Notes under the pieces: generated by a model
Told to the model about the DNA's origin: nothing
Seen by the model: the letters and a program-made list of their open reading frames with translations, nothing else
Databases searched by the model: none
Source of the DNA: Calliopum simillimum
Lineage: Eukaryota > Arthropoda > Insecta > Diptera > Lauxaniidae
Direction of reading: 5' to 3'
DNA: 64,000 bases
Assembly: GCA_951812925.1 (NCBI GenBank)
Contig: OX638370.1
Coordinates: 29,317,964-29,381,963 of the forward strand
Made by a program: the position numbers and the translations under genes
Shown: in pieces, positions 23,716-36,131 of the stretch
Numbering within the stretch: the stretch's first letter is position 1
Layout: each line of letters begins with the position of its first letter

Positions 23716-25218
23716 AAGATGTTGGAAAATTCCATGATAACCTCCAAAAATCTGAAGGAGGGAGACAAAAAAGTAAGCTGAGATTTTTTTGAAGGTCATT
23801 TAGAGATCGCACACTTATATGCTAAATATCGGCTTGATCAGGTTTTACTTTATTTCGATCTCGAAACTGCTCGGAATGAGACATGTCAAGTGCACAAATC
23901 GCGATATCTCATGAACGATTACTCGCACGAAAAAATTTTTTCTCAGAGATATTTATGAGGAATTGCATGCTCTATGTTACAAAATGCATGAAACATTTTT
24001 TTTGCGGATCATCGATTCAAAAAGTATCTCCTTTAATATAAGTTGTAGAACAGAAAAGGAGTATGAAGTTTATAAAACAAGAAATTCTATATGAGTAGGA
24101 ATTTCGGTTTATGAGTTACCTCAATTTAAAAACAAACATATTTTTATGAACACTCATATGCCGCACTTTGGTCTATAAGAGAGCACTAGGCGGTCAAAAG
24201 CTTAAAAGTTATGTGTCCAAAGTGATAATTGCAAAAATTTAAAGCGAATGTCTTGATACATTCAACCTAAAAGTTGATAACTCAAGTTACAACATTTTTA
24301 CGGGACAGTGTTTTTCACTTAAATATACTTAGATTTTAACTTTAAAAATAGCTCGCAGCTAAAAATTTTAAGCTAGAGGTACCAGAATTTGACACAAGAT
24401 ACGCAGACTTCGAGTTTACATCTTATACGTTGGATCTCAAGCGACAGAGTACCAAGAAAAAATACCATATCTAAGTTTTCGCTCGATGAAAATGCAAATT
24501 TGTTCCAAAAATCTTTTAAAAAATATTAATGTTTGAATGAGTATATCTTTAAAACTAACGAATCTAATCTCTAGAAACTTATGGTGACTATAATTTGGTC
24601 CATTTTCTGAATATTTGCATTCTTTGAAATGTTTTATATCTGGGATATAATTAGCAGCATATATGTAGCTATTAGTTGAAAATTAGTGCGATCGGATCAA
24701 GGACACGCCCATATCGCCCCCATACAAGTGAAAAGCACTGAGTCAGTTTTTTATAGTTTTGAGTTATTTGGTATTTCTGGTCCAAAATATTATAGTCTTC
24801 AGTTTGATAACACCCATTAAGCCATACAAAATTCAATTTTTTAAAAGTCAAATATCTCAAAACTTGAAAAACTGACTTAGTAAATTGCATTTGTATAGGG
24901 ATGATATAGTCCAAAATTGTCTGCATTTTTGTTTTCGAAAAATTTTGTTCAAAATTTGGAATCAGCGAGTTCAAAGCTACATTTTTGTCGTGACATAACC
25001 ATTCTTTAAGAAAATAGTCCGCCATTTTTAATCCAACAAATTGTTTCAAAAAAGTTAATCCCGAATTCAGAATTAGCTATCTTCAAAACCCTCCTAGCCA
25101 CAATTTTGTTGTGATATAATAATTTTTTGAGAAAATTGTCCAGCTTTTTGGAACCGTAATTTTGATTTGTAAAAAATAGTTCCTAGATTTGGAATCAGCT
25201 ATATAAAATCTGGTATTT
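23716..25218. repeat. Unclassified repeat-like AT-rich sequence
   Basis: Contains roughly 115-bp internal similarities (blocks with 'ttttgtcgtgacataa' near 24985 and 'ttttgttgtgatataat' near 25103). A 125-codon minus-strand frame at 24672-25049 overlaps these repeats and lacks domain motifs, so it is probably not a gene. Confidence 0.35.
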
Positions 25219-25535
25219 TTATACCTTACACCCAGGGTATATTCACTTTGTCCTTCCGTTTGTAACGCAGAGAAGGAGGCGTGGCAGGTATGGAAAAGTA
25301 TATATATTCTTGTTCAGCGACCTCCTGAGTCGATATAGTCATGTCCGTCTGTCTGGCTGGGTGTGCGTGGTAATAACTTTTATGGAAAAAATGGGCAAGT
25401 TATTTCCATTTGGTACACTGTCATCAAAGTTAGCTCGTGGGATGAAAATGAGCAAAATCGGTCAACGGACACGCCAACTGCCCATACAAAAAATCAATTC
25501 GAAATCCAACTTGAAGAGTACGAATTGTAAGCGTA
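25219..25535 (+). mobile_element. Helitron-like repeat family H, copy 3 (3'-truncated)
   Basis: Starts with the hairpin 'ATACCTTACACCCAGGGTAT' and the family phrase 'cacctcctgagtcgatatag'-type block, then stops at about 25535, where an unrelated 89-bp direct repeat begins. The CTAG end is missing. Confidence 0.65.
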
Positions 25536-25624
25536 AGTTTTTTTGTGAATTTTTGAAGTCTTTACAGACTTAAGCTGATTAAAAATAATTTATTCTTCTA
25601 GACGTACGATATAAATGTATATTA
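25536..25624. repeat. Direct repeat, right copy (~89 bp)
   Basis: Matches 22966-23053 with scattered substitutions, same orientation. Confidence 0.75.
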
Positions 25625-25769
25625 CTGTAGGACAATTTCAAACTTTTTGTAAAACACATGAGAAACTCCAAAAAATTCTTAAAGCAGACGTTAAAAAAAA
25701 AAATACCCGTGTCTTGTCGTTTTCCTCCAGCACGTCAGATTTTTTTTTTAATCGATTTTTGAAGTTATT

Positions 25770-26755
25770 TAATCCACTGTACAGGAAAAAAAACCAAAAA
25801 TACCACATTCTTGTGTTAAATCGATGAATATAACAATATGATCCTTATATCTGAGGTGTATCATGTGTTCAACAAACTAATGCAGGATATTATGAGGTAT
25901 ATTTTTGTAGAAAATTTTAACCCTCTACAATCCTCACATGTGGGTCATTTTTACCCTTTTCTAAAAAAGGTACAAAAATGACATCTAAAAAAGGGGAATA
26001 TTGAGTCAGTATGTACTACAGAAATATTTGCTATAAAATTTGACTACTAGTTGATGAATACTAAAAAGTCGAAATTTTATCCTGAAACCCAAAAAAATCA
26101 ATTAGGACTCCTCACATTGCATATTTATTACATCCCTGCCGCGCTTTACTTAAGTTTTATGAATTTTTTGTCTTTAGTAACTCCTAGTGAAATTTTTCGT
26201 AGAATATTTTTACAGAATTTTATAACCCACTGTAACCCAGTTTTTAGAAAATGAGTTCAAAGATAACCTTAAAACAGGATATAATGGGTTAATATGTTCT
26301 AGGAAAATGATCCTTGTGTGATTTCGTTATGATCTTGTGGGAACGAGTGTTATCCAAAATGCAGTTTTATAGATTAACAGTGGAGTGAAATTTGGAAAAT
26401 ATTGATTGTAAGAAGCTCTAAATGATTTAAGCGATCTTATGGGTTTCGGGATAAAATTTCCACTTTTTAGTGCTCAGCAACTAACAGTGAAATTTTAAAG
26501 CAAATATTTCTGTAGTACATTCTGACTCAATATTCCCCTGTTTTAGGTGTCATTTGTGTACCTTTTTAAGAAAAGGGTCAAAATGACCCACATATGGGGG
26601 TTAAAGAGGGTTAAAATTTTGCACAAAAATCTACCTCGCAATATCCTCCATAAGTTTACTGAACACATGATACACCTTAGATGTAAGGATCATATAGTTA
26701 AATTCATCGATTTAACACCAAAATGCGTTATTTTTATTTTTTCATGTACAGAAGA
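25770..26755. mobile_element. Foldback element FB3
   Basis: The left arm (about 25770-26100) and right arm (about 26430-26755) are inverted copies. For example 'gtgttaaatcgatgaatata' on the left pairs with 'ttaaattcatcgatttaaca' on the right, and 'cacatgtgggtcatttttac' with 'tcaaaatgacccacatatgg'. The centre, about 330 bp, resembles 21190-21490. Non-coding. Confidence 0.75.
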
Positions 26756-29107
26756 CCTATCGTTAAAATTAAAAATGAGAAAAACCTTGCTCCCAGGAGC
26801 TAAAAAGATTCCTATTGGTGAAAGTATCAAGCATATGACAAATTTGTTTTTTTAGAATAAGGTGGCGTGGCCCCACCCATTTTTATTGAACATTTTTTTC
26901 CCAGTTCCCAATTTTTTATTGGATGCTATTAACTTAAGTATTGTTCATATATGTACTAAATCTCATCCTCCAATGTCAAATTGTTTGAATGATAGGATTG
27001 ATTGTTTCCTTATTTTCATATAAATAGCGTTTTTCCGACCTTTAACGGCCTACGTGTGCTTAGTGTTTGTACCAAGGAGACCAAAATAAGAATAGAAAAA
27101 AAATACTGCTTCCACATCAACTTTGTACCTTAAATTGGTTTAACATTTTTACAGTGCTATATCCTGTTCGCTTCACTTTACCTGAAATCAAATCTTATTC
27201 ATATGTGTCAAATAGTTTCAGAGACATGACAAATTTGATTTTTTAGAAGGATCTTTATAGGAATCTTTTTTCCAGCGCCAAATACATATGTACCGAATCT
27301 CATTCCCCTGAGTCCATTATTTCCAGAGATATTCTTGAAAATCCAATTATTTGGAAACTTTAACGGTTTACAAAGATTCATAGTTGTAGGATAGGTTTTT
27401 TTGCAAAAGTAACTATTAGTGAGATATTTGCAAAAATTTGGTTTTAATGATCTTTGAGCTTGGGATTTCTTGAAAACAACTGAGGATTTTTCATCAAATG
27501 GATTGTGACTACAGAAGGTTTCCAGAAATTCATTCAGAGGAAACCCGCGTGTGGTTGGTTTTAAGCACTAAAATCAACTTGAAAATGTCATGTATCGGTA
27601 TTTTTTGATTCCACACAAGAAAAAACAGAAAGCCCAAAGTGAAGTCAATAGGCAAATATGGAATAGGTGCAGAACTAATACAAGATGGGTCAGAAGGTGA
27701 AATGTTTCGTGTAAATTCTGAGTGATTCAATTTTAGATTTTCAAGTTATAATAAAAAGGTGTCCTATAAGGTATACACACAAATCCTGTAAAACTAGATT
27801 TTTTCGCCGAATTCTGTATTTAGCAAAAGAAAAGTAGCATACTTAACAAAACATCAAGAAGCCCATAACCACTTAAAAGCCAACCCAACACAATTAAACA
27901 CCACAGGCGCTCAAACTCTTGAACCCACACAAAACGACGGGCAGACAAAGAAGTTAAAGGCAACCCGAAATTTTTATTTTACACCCAAAAAGTGTAAAAA
28001 AAACAAAACATCCTACTCATTTGGTGTACAAAAAAATGTTTCAAAAAGTGCAGCAGTAGCTACTTAACAAAAATTAACACAAATCAAAAAAAAAAAAAAA
28101 AAACAAGGCCAAATAAAGCCAATTTTTTCATTATTTTTCTTTGTTTTACCTCTACTCCATATACTCAAAGGATTTTCATAATTAACGTTCAAAAGAAACC
28201 GTTTGTTTTTCTTTTATTTCATCATTATGATTATTTTTTGGCAGTCACACAACACAAATGACACACGGAAATGCACGCAAAATGAAACAAAGCAGAATTT
28301 TGGCAAAATGCAACGTAGCATACAAAATGCAAATCACTGTGCCGCACCGCACACAAAACAGGAGTCGTCAGACTCCTTTGGGGGCGAATGTAAAAAAAAA
28401 GGAAAAATTTTAAAGTATGTGATTGTGTGTTGCTTATGCATATATGCAGCACTTCAAAAGAAATTTGGACAAAAAATAGCATAGGGCTAATTTTGAGTCA
28501 ACTTTGGGATGAGGCAATATTTTTGGGATTTTATATGAAATATTAGCTTCCTTAAGGAGTCAGAGATTTTGCCAAAAATCTTTCAACATATATGTACAAT
28601 GAAACAATATATCGAACTACCATAAACAACACATATTCACCTGTATCTACATTTTTTAGGCCAATTCCTTTAAGCTGTAATTTGTACTTCTCATATGATT
28701 TGAAAAAATGATTTATTTACTCACGAAACTCGCGTATTTATCAAACTGTAATTAATCGGTGATAAACCGATCACTAGGCTTAATGTTATGCTACACCGCG
28801 TGTTGCAAGTATGCAGTTGAGAAGATGCTGCATAAACGGCTACCACCAATACATTCGCTCAAAAATGTTAGTAGAAATGTATTAAGTGGCAAAGTGTTTG
28901 GCATAATTTTCAATGCAATGAAACTGTGTAAAGGTACAGGTTTTCCACTTTAAGTTTAAGCTTTTAAAAATCTTCTTTTAAATTAATTTTTTTTTTCCAA
29001 ATCCCAATTTAACCTTTTTAAAAACCTTTCTGACACACGTATCCTCAATCAAAAAGAAGTTTCATGAAATGTCTAATGAAAAAGTTCACGGCATTTTATT
29101 CCATGTA
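26756..29107. other. No gene recognised
   Basis: AT-rich, with poly(A) runs near 28090. An open frame of 93 codons at 28203-28484 and its antisense partner show no domain. Nothing else supported. Confidence 0.35.
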
Positions 29108-29950
29108 AAGGGTGATCCAGTACAAGGTCCCTTTTCCAACTGAGTTATTTTGACAAATGGCTTGTCCATATGACGTTTGTATTCAGTAATACGACTCAAT
29201 TATGAATAGACTTACTCCTAACAGCGTTTATTAATTGTTGAAACTTACTACCAAAATCAGTCATCAACTAGGGAATGTTATAGAGTTCTCCAACATCATT
29301 TTGGTCGTTATGAGCGTCCATCAATTAGGGAATGTTATAGAGTTCTTCAACATCATTTTGGTCGTTATGAGTGTCCTTCTGAGCGCACTATTCGTAACAC
29401 CATCACACCATCGAAGCAATTTTACGCAATTGGACATTCATCATTCAACCAGAGTGCATAGAGCCCGTAATTTAGAGAATATTGCTGCAGTAGCAAAGAG
29501 TGTTCGTGAAAACCGTGAACAATCTATTCGTCGCCGATCTTCGGCTTCGGGCATATCTTATGGATTATTGTGGCGTATCTTCATGCGTGATCTTGGTCTG
29601 AAGGCCATTAAAATACAGCTCGTACAAGAAGCCGGCTGATCTTAGTGCACGATTTAATTTCGGCTTATGGGCCTTACAACAACTTCAAATTGATCCATTA
29701 TTTTATCGAAAATTTGTGTTTGGCGACGAAGCTCATTTCTGGTTGAACGGCTAAGTTAACATGCAAAATTGCCATATTTGGGCCGATGAACAACCAGAAG
29801 CAGTCCAAGAGCTTCCAATGTATCCCGATCAATATACTGTTTGGTGTGGTTTATGGGCAGGAGGCATCATCGTACCGTATTTCATCAAAAATACGGATGG
29901 AGCCCGTAATACGGTGCTACAATACGGTGCTTGCTACAGAGCATGAACAA
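29108..29950 (+). pseudogene. Mariner-like transposase remnant, truncated after the first catalytic Asp
   Basis: Starts at a terminal-repeat-like GGGTGATCCAGTACAAGG. Frames then encode MNRLT near 29202, GLKAIKIQLVQEAG near 29610, VFGDEAHFWLNG near 29720 (first Asp) and MQNCHIWADEQPEAVQELPM then YTVWCGLWAGGIIVPYF near 29835. These align along the length of the better mariner at 37.0-38.3 kb but are clearly another subfamily. The second and third Asp regions are missing. Frameshifts, stops and a 57-bp tandem duplication (29262-29318, 29319-29375) mark it as dead. Confidence 0.85.
29262..29375 (+). repeat. 57-bp tandem duplication inside the mariner remnant
   Basis: 'catcaactagggaatgttat...' is repeated once with a few substitutions. 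57 bp is a multiple of three, so the frame is kept. Confidence 0.9.
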
Positions 29951-29954
29951 TGAA

Positions 29955-30352
29955 GCGTATCTGAAACTAAAAATTTCTATTTAGTCAAAAAAGTAAGAAT
30001 TATATATATATATTGGTGGCAACCCAAAAAATGTATACGTTAGTTTTAAAAAGTTTACTTAAGTGTTTTAAGCCTAAATTTAAATTTTTTTTTTAATAAA
30101 CGGTTAAAGCGAAACCAAGAAAAAAAAACCGGATGGCAACACCGAAAGTTTTGTAAAATTTTAACAAAGTTTATCTGTGCGTTTCTGAAACCAAAAATTT
30201 CAATCATTCAAAAATAGTAAGAACTATATAAGATTTTCGAAAATAATCCAGTGACAACCCTAAAAATTTATGTTGGATTTTTAAAATATTTATTTAAGTG
30301 CTTTAAGATTAAATTTTAATTTTGTTTTTAATAAATGGTTTAAGCGAAACTA
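29955..30352. repeat. Tandem repeat of ~224 bp, two units
   Basis: 'ctgaaactaaaaatttc' through 'ggttaaagcgaaacc' (about 29962-30118) recurs as 'ctgaaaccaaaaatttc' through 'ggtttaagcgaaact' (about 30186-30352). Each unit contains AATAAA. Confidence 0.65.
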
Positions 30353-30360
30353 GCAAATGA

Positions 30361-30776
30361 CTAGTAAAGGTGTAACCTTTGGCCTGGCCAAACATTACAC
30401 TACACTGCAGTGAAAATTTTACTTATGTGGCAGGTGCCACGCCCTCTTTTCCAAGTTCACCCAGTTTTTGCTTAGAGCAGTTATAGTTCTAAGTGTCTGA
30501 GTGAAATTTGGTTGGATTATCTCAAAAAACGTTTTCTGTATAGTGTTTTGAAGCTTTTGCTTATATAGGGGTGCCACGCCCTCTTGTCCGAGTTCGTCTA
30601 GTTTTAGCTATTTGCATTTGCATTGTCGTGAAAAATATTCCTAAAGTTGCATTTTGAATATATTTTTTGTTTGGGCGGTAGGCGTGTCCGTTGACTGATT
30701 TCGCTCATTTTCAATCCCATGAGGAAATTTTAACGACAGAGGCAGTGTACCAAATTGAATTATCTTGCTCAGTTTG
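30361..30776 (-). mobile_element. Helitron-like repeat family H, copy 4 (5'-truncated)
   Basis: On the minus strand it ends in CTAG with a perfect 15-bp hairpin (TTTGGCCAGGCCAAA) just inside. The far end is lost at about 30776. Confidence 0.7.
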
Positions 30777-31921
30777 GAGAGATATTTTCCATTGTTTTTC
30801 GATCCATGCTTCATTAGTATAATCTTCTCGGCAAGGCCCCATGTAGTAAGTTAAAAGCTTAAGGCTGGATCCGGCAAGCTCTGCAAATATAGTGGCCAAA
30901 TTTACTTTCAAGTACAGCCGCCCAATCAGGAACAGACGCTGACCTGGGAGCCGCCCACTCTGGGTCAGACGCTTCAGGATTTCGACAAGATGCTTATTTT
31001 AAGGCAGCATCGACTCGCCTTGTCAGTGCCAGTTACGGCATTATGGGTTTTCTTTCAAGGCAAAACGCTGTCCAAAGCTACGCCCTTCCACACATTAACT
31101 TCTACAGAAATTAGGGGGAATTGATAAAAAAAAATTACCATTTCATATAAAAAGCATGATTTCGGACATGAAAATTATTTAATATGTGTGGGACTCAAAT
31201 GTAAATGTTTGGGCATTTTAAATGAAAACGTATATTATAGGAATTATAGGGTTAAGAAAAGAAGAGAATCCTTTGAAAACCACGGTGCATGGACAGTTAA
31301 GGCATAAGTACCCTTAAGGTATAAGTAATTGAAATATCAAGTGTTTTTAAAATTTCAAACTTATTACTAATTAAAATCTTTGGGCATATTCCAGACTTAG
31401 TTTGATAACATATTTGTAAGCCGCATGTTAAACATCGTGTGGCAAAACCATTTAAGTTTAGAATACATTTTCCACCTTAGCATATATTTGACTTGTTATT
31501 GAGTAAATTTGTGCATTTTTGTGTAGTTTATTTTTTGCGCCATTAGAAAAATATAGATCCGATCGATTTGCTTTAGTCCGACAAATAACAGACTCTTGTT
31601 AAAGACGATTTGTGTAAGTGTAGTTGATGTAAGTATGAGAAGTGGAAGGATTTTTTTTAGTTTAAGTTTTGTTAAAATTTTTTTTTTTTGCCAAATTATT
31701 TAAATGGAAGTGTGTGTGAAAAGTTGGGTGTTGCAAAAATTCAAAAAGTGTTTTAGCTTGAAAATTACAATATTCTATAAAATTTGGCCTTTTACTAAGC
31801 TTTTCCATAAGATTTTAAGAACTGGATTCCGATGCAATCAAGATCACTTATATTGTTTTCAATACTTGAAATGCCGTTATTTCACTTCACAATAATTGCA
31901 TGTTTTCTACTCAACCCAATC
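30777..31921. other. Unrecognised fragment, then AT-rich sequence
   Basis: 30780-31090 is noticeably more GC-rich than its neighbours. Minus-strand frames read SDPEWAAPRSASVPDWAAVL and LATIFAELAGSSLKLLTYYM, so it is probably a decayed coding piece of some mobile element, not identified. From 31090 the sequence is AT-rich with no gene. Confidence 0.3.
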
Positions 31922-31951
31922 CCCGCCAGTGATGCCATACGGCACAGTTAA
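31922..31951. mobile_element. piggyBac-type terminus next to TTAA
   Basis: Read on the minus strand: TTAA, then CTGTGCCGTATGGCATCACT, then GGCGGGG. The same end recurs beside another TTAA at 32282. TTAA is the piggyBac target site. The body of this copy is not identified. Confidence 0.5.
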
Positions 31952-32281
31952 CACGCATTACCCGAATGTTCACCAAAAACATTTTGTAACTTTTTCACGC
32001 AGGATGTGGTTTTTTATGTGCTTAGAAATGTTTGATCTATCATTTGATGCATTCCACGCGTAAATATTCCATCAACTTTTCAATCGCGAGCGGAGAGGAA
32101 ATTATTCGAAAAAAATCGATTATGGCATCGAGACGTCGGCGTGTTGCAAAAAATTATTTATTTGCATTTCGATTTTGAAAAAAGTAATTATGCCAAATTG
32201 AAGAGTAATGCAGTAGTTTCTAAAGTGCATTTATGATTTTCCATAAGTTGTTCCTTACTAAGTGATAGGCCTGAATATATT

Positions 32282-33517
32282 TTAAGTGTGCCATATGGCA
32301 TCACTGGCAGGAACCTCTTATGTAAAGTTTAGAGGTAGATTAATTTCCATTTATTTCAATAATTCAATTCATAATTAATTTGTATGGGGAAAATATCTAC
32401 CTGGGGGGGTTTGAACACCAAAAAACCCACCCCGTATGAATGGGTCTGGGTGTCATATGAATTTTTCGAGCCTTTTTTTTATGAAGACGTGCTGTAAATG
32501 TTTGTGGATGCATCTAACCATTGGGATTATGCTTATCTTTGGTTGCAATGCTTGTAGTTAATCGTGAAGATTATTGGATCATTAAAGCCACGATTTTTGC
32601 TGGCATGTCTCGAAATAGTTTCAATCAAATATGCTGTTTTATTCACTTCACACTGAAAAAACACATTGAACCCTTTCACCCTGAGCATCATTTGATGAGT
32701 CCATGACACCGTATTTCAGACTGCTCTCATGCAAACAGTGTTTGAACACTCTTGGAGGGTATTTGGTGTCCTTTGGTATTTACCGAGGAAAGTATTGTTG
32801 TATTCACTTTGTGGCACCTCTATTACAAATGATCAACGCCCTTCCTGACGACGTTTGTGCCCTCCTATTCCAATTTTACTTCGATAATTTATTAACTGGA
32901 ATCCCAGTTTTAAATTATTTGCAAAGCCTAGGCTACAATGTAACCAATGGAACCATAAGAGAAAATTGCATTCCACAATAATGCCCACTTCCTGGAAAGA
33001 CATCATGAAAAAAAATAAAGAGATTTGCAGAAAACAAGGAATTTGACATCGCCATTGTAAAGTGGAATGATAATAATTGCGTCTTAGTTGGTTCTATTTA
33101 CTTCACATGGAAGACATCTAAAATCGATAGCTACGCTCTTTTGTAGAACAAAATGGAAGCGTATAATGGTCAAAAGTCTAAAGGCAGTCGAACCATATAA
33201 TTAATGTATGGAAGAAACTAATCGAATGGATCAAAATTCACGTTTTGATGGAATCGCTCATTACGTTGGTGAATGTGATCGACTTAGATGTAAATATAGA
33301 CCGTGCAATAACCAAATCTGAAATAGGTGCATAAGATGCGATGTAGATTTATGCGTTAGATGTTTCATCAAATATGACACTACCGCGGACTTGTATGCTA
33401 ACTTACCAGTTTTATTCAAAAAATATGTATGCATACGTGTAAAAAATAGAGTTTTAAATAAAACTAAAAGTAAATTTTTTGCTAAGAGGTTCCCGCCAGT
33501 GATGCCATATGGCATCA
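32282..33517 (+). mobile_element. piggyBac-like element remnant with inverted ends
   Basis: The left end is TTAA followed by GTGTGCCATATGGCATCACT and GGCAGGAACCTCTTA. The right end (33483-33517) is the reverse complement of about 30 bp of this (TAAGAGGTTCCCGCCAGTGA then TGCCATATGGCA) but lacks a clear TTAA. A decayed transposase lies between. The ends also contain an internal palindrome (GATGCCATATGGCATC). Confidence 0.65.
32430..33390 (+). pseudogene. piggyBac-type transposase remnant
   Basis: Broken plus-strand frames resemble DDE_Tnp_1_7 proteins. They run from NREDYWIIKATIFAGMSRNSF, through the FHPEHHL and PYFRLLSCKQC stretch and YLVSFGIYRGKYCC, to LLFQFYFDNLLTG (the conserved DN) and LGYNVTNGTIRENCIP (the TGTIRENR-like block). 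A C-terminal cysteine-rich part follows near 33240-33390 (SRFDGIAHYV, DRLRCKYRPCN, CIRCDVDLCVRCFIKYDT). Multiple stops and shifts; inactive. Confidence 0.8.
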
Positions 33518-33651
33518 GGGCACCATGGAAAAATGGGGAGTGGTCGCTGAAAATGCTAACCGGATTTGAGCTCAGGAACCTTCTTTTACCCCCCAAACAA
33601 AAACTCACCATCAAATTCGAAAAAATAAGTGCTGGCGGGGAATGGGTTAAT

Positions 33652-34619
33652 TTTTATACCCTACACCCACCCAGGGTATATTGACTTTGTCCTTCTGTTT
33701 GTAACGCAGAGAAGGAGGCTGACAGGTATAGAAAAGTATATATATTTTTGATCAGCGTCGCCTTCTGAGACGATATAGCTATGTCCGTCTGTCTGTCTGG
33801 CTGGCAAGCAGGCTGTATATGGAAATATTTTTTACGGGAAAACTAACCAAGATAATTCAATGAAATTTGATTCGTGGGTTTAATCGTAAAAGTAAGCTCG
33901 TGGGATTGAAACTGAGCGAAATCGGTCAACGGACACGCCTACCGCCCATACAAAAAATATACTCAAAACGCAATAAAAAGAGCATCGTTGGCAATAACAC
34001 ACGCAAAATACATAAAAACACTAGAAATAGTAAAAACAAGCTCTAACCAAAAACTAGGCGAATTCGGACTAGAGGACGCGGCACCTCTCTTACAAGCAAA
34101 AGTTTCAAATTGTTATACTGCAAGTGGTTTTAAAGATAATCCAACCAAATTTCACTCAAATACTAAGAACATTAATTGCAAGCCCTGAACAAAAACTTGG
34201 TGAGATCGGACAAGAGGACGTGGCACCTCCCAAACAAAAAAAACTTTCAAAAAGTTGTACTAAAAGCGTATTTGGGAGATGACCTAAATAAATTTCACCC
34301 AAACGTTAAGAACATAAATTGCGAGCTCTGAACAAAATCTGGACGAATTAAGACTAGAGGGCTTGGCACCTCCCATAAAAGCAAAAGATTCAAAATATTG
34401 TGCTCATGGCGGTTTTCGAGAGAAGCCAACCAAATTTCACTCAAACACTGAAATCATTAATTGGAAGACCTGAACAAAAATTAGGTAAACTCAGAGAAGA
34501 GAGCGTGGCACCTTCCATATAAGCAAAAGTTTCAAAAAGCTGTACTGAAAGCGTCTCCAAAGCACTGCAGTGTAGGATATATTATTTTTTGGCTAGGCCA
34601 AAAGTAACACCCTTACTAG
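33652..34619 (+). mobile_element. Helitron-like repeat family H, copy 5 (full length, four internal units)
   Basis: Begins with an ATACCCTACACCC...AGGGTAT hairpin and ends TTTTGGCTAGGCCAAAA, then GTAACACCCTTACTAG, then T-rich sequence. The stem with a 3-base loop sits about 12 nt before CTAG, as at Helitron 3' ends (CTRR). Inside are four tandem units of 142-143 bp, each with a 'ggcacctcc' block (about 34080, 34222, 34365, 34507). No ORF. Confidence 0.75.
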
Positions 34620-36130
34620 TTTTATTTAACTTCACTGTCAACAACTTAATTTTACTGCACTGCAATCAAAATGTATCTCAACTACAATCCAACGTACTTA
34701 CTTATGCATGTATATACCATCTGACGACGATAGTTGAAATCTTGTCGATGGCTCAGCTGAACGAATATTCTTAATGATTCTAGCAACAGCTACAGAGATT
34801 GAATTTAATACATGAACCCCTTCGCTTTTCTGGCAGTTATGTAGAATGTTCTTACTATGTGCTGTATACGAACCTTCTCGTCACTATTTTCATGTTTGAT
34901 ATAAACTCCATTCGATATAATTTCTAACATATTTTTGAGAAAGATGTTCAGATTGAATATTTTGAACATTGATTCAACTAAATATTTTTATCATATTCCT
35001 CGGAAATAATTTCAACAAGTGATATTGCAAGTTACTAAAAATAAAAAGATTCAACTTTCCTAAGCCACCCTCCGTTAGGGCATAGCAAAGCCAAAATCCG
35101 TTCGTCCAAATCAATTTATTGCCCATGCATGAGTTATGCTTTTTTAAATGTGAGCTTGCATGTTCGACCTCACTTTGAAAGTAAACTATTTCGCTTTTTT
35201 TTTCATAAAACTTTAAGCAGTTGATACGTCCGTCCCATCCGTCCAACGTTTAAATATCGAAGCTTATTGAGTGCGATTTCTAAGTGCGCGCCCAAACGAA
35301 AAAAGAAAAAAAAAAGGTTGAATTTATGTTTACATTCGTTTGAGCGCCCTCTGGTGTATAATTTTGTTTTATTCAAGGCATCACGAATAAATTTATTTGA
35401 CTTAACTTTTTTTGTTTCTTTTTAGACTTGCAAGCTGGAAATTGTAACGTCAGCCGCCTTTAACTTGGCCAATATGTACGTCGACTGATGACGACGACGA
35501 TGTGTGCGTCTGTAAGCCATGATTATCTCTATGTAATTTGATGCAATTGTTGTTTTTTTTTTGTTGTTGTTGCAGTAGGCCGCATGTGTTATATGAGCGT
35601 GAGAAATTTTAGAGCATAGATATAGGCAAAAGTATAATACACCTTTAGGTTTATTATTTTTTGATTTGCCCCTTTTAACGCTGCATAAATTTTTATTTTA
35701 CAATTACAATAATTTTCAATTTTCATTTAAATTGTTTCTTGCGTGTTTCACGCACTTCATTTCACGTATTAATTTCCACAAATATCCATTATTGCAAATA
35801 AAATTCTAATCGCGCAATTAAATTTGTATTTAATTCAATTAATTTCAGTTTTTATGTCAATTCATCGGGGTTAATTACACTACTGCATTTTCATGTTTTG
35901 CGGCCTAATGGTGTCATGTGTCCGATTAAACGAACGTCAATAAAAATGTTGTATTACAATTTGTGGAAAGGGGTTGTCTTAAAACAAGTAAAAAAAAATT
36001 CCTTAAAAACGGAAAAATTTAAAACTTTTAGATTTCAAGAGTTTTCTTTTAGAAAAACTTCTTAAATACCCATTTAAAAAATCTTTTTTTCCGGCGAATT
36101 TATATTGTAGGCAAAAAATTCATTTAAAAT
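34620..36130. other. No gene recognised
   Basis: AT-rich non-coding. 'ttgtttctttttag' at about 35411 and 'ttgttgttgttgcag' at about 35565 look like splice acceptors, but no open exon follows either. The 90-codon minus frame at 34974-35246 has no recognisable motif. Confidence 0.35.
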
Positions 36131-36131
36131 C

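Noticed and set aside
24672..25049. 125-codon minus-strand frame
   Set aside because: It lies in repeat-like AT-rich sequence with internal duplication and has no recognisable motif.
35400..35575. Splice-acceptor-like tracts suggesting exons
   Set aside because: No open, conserved-looking exon follows either tract.
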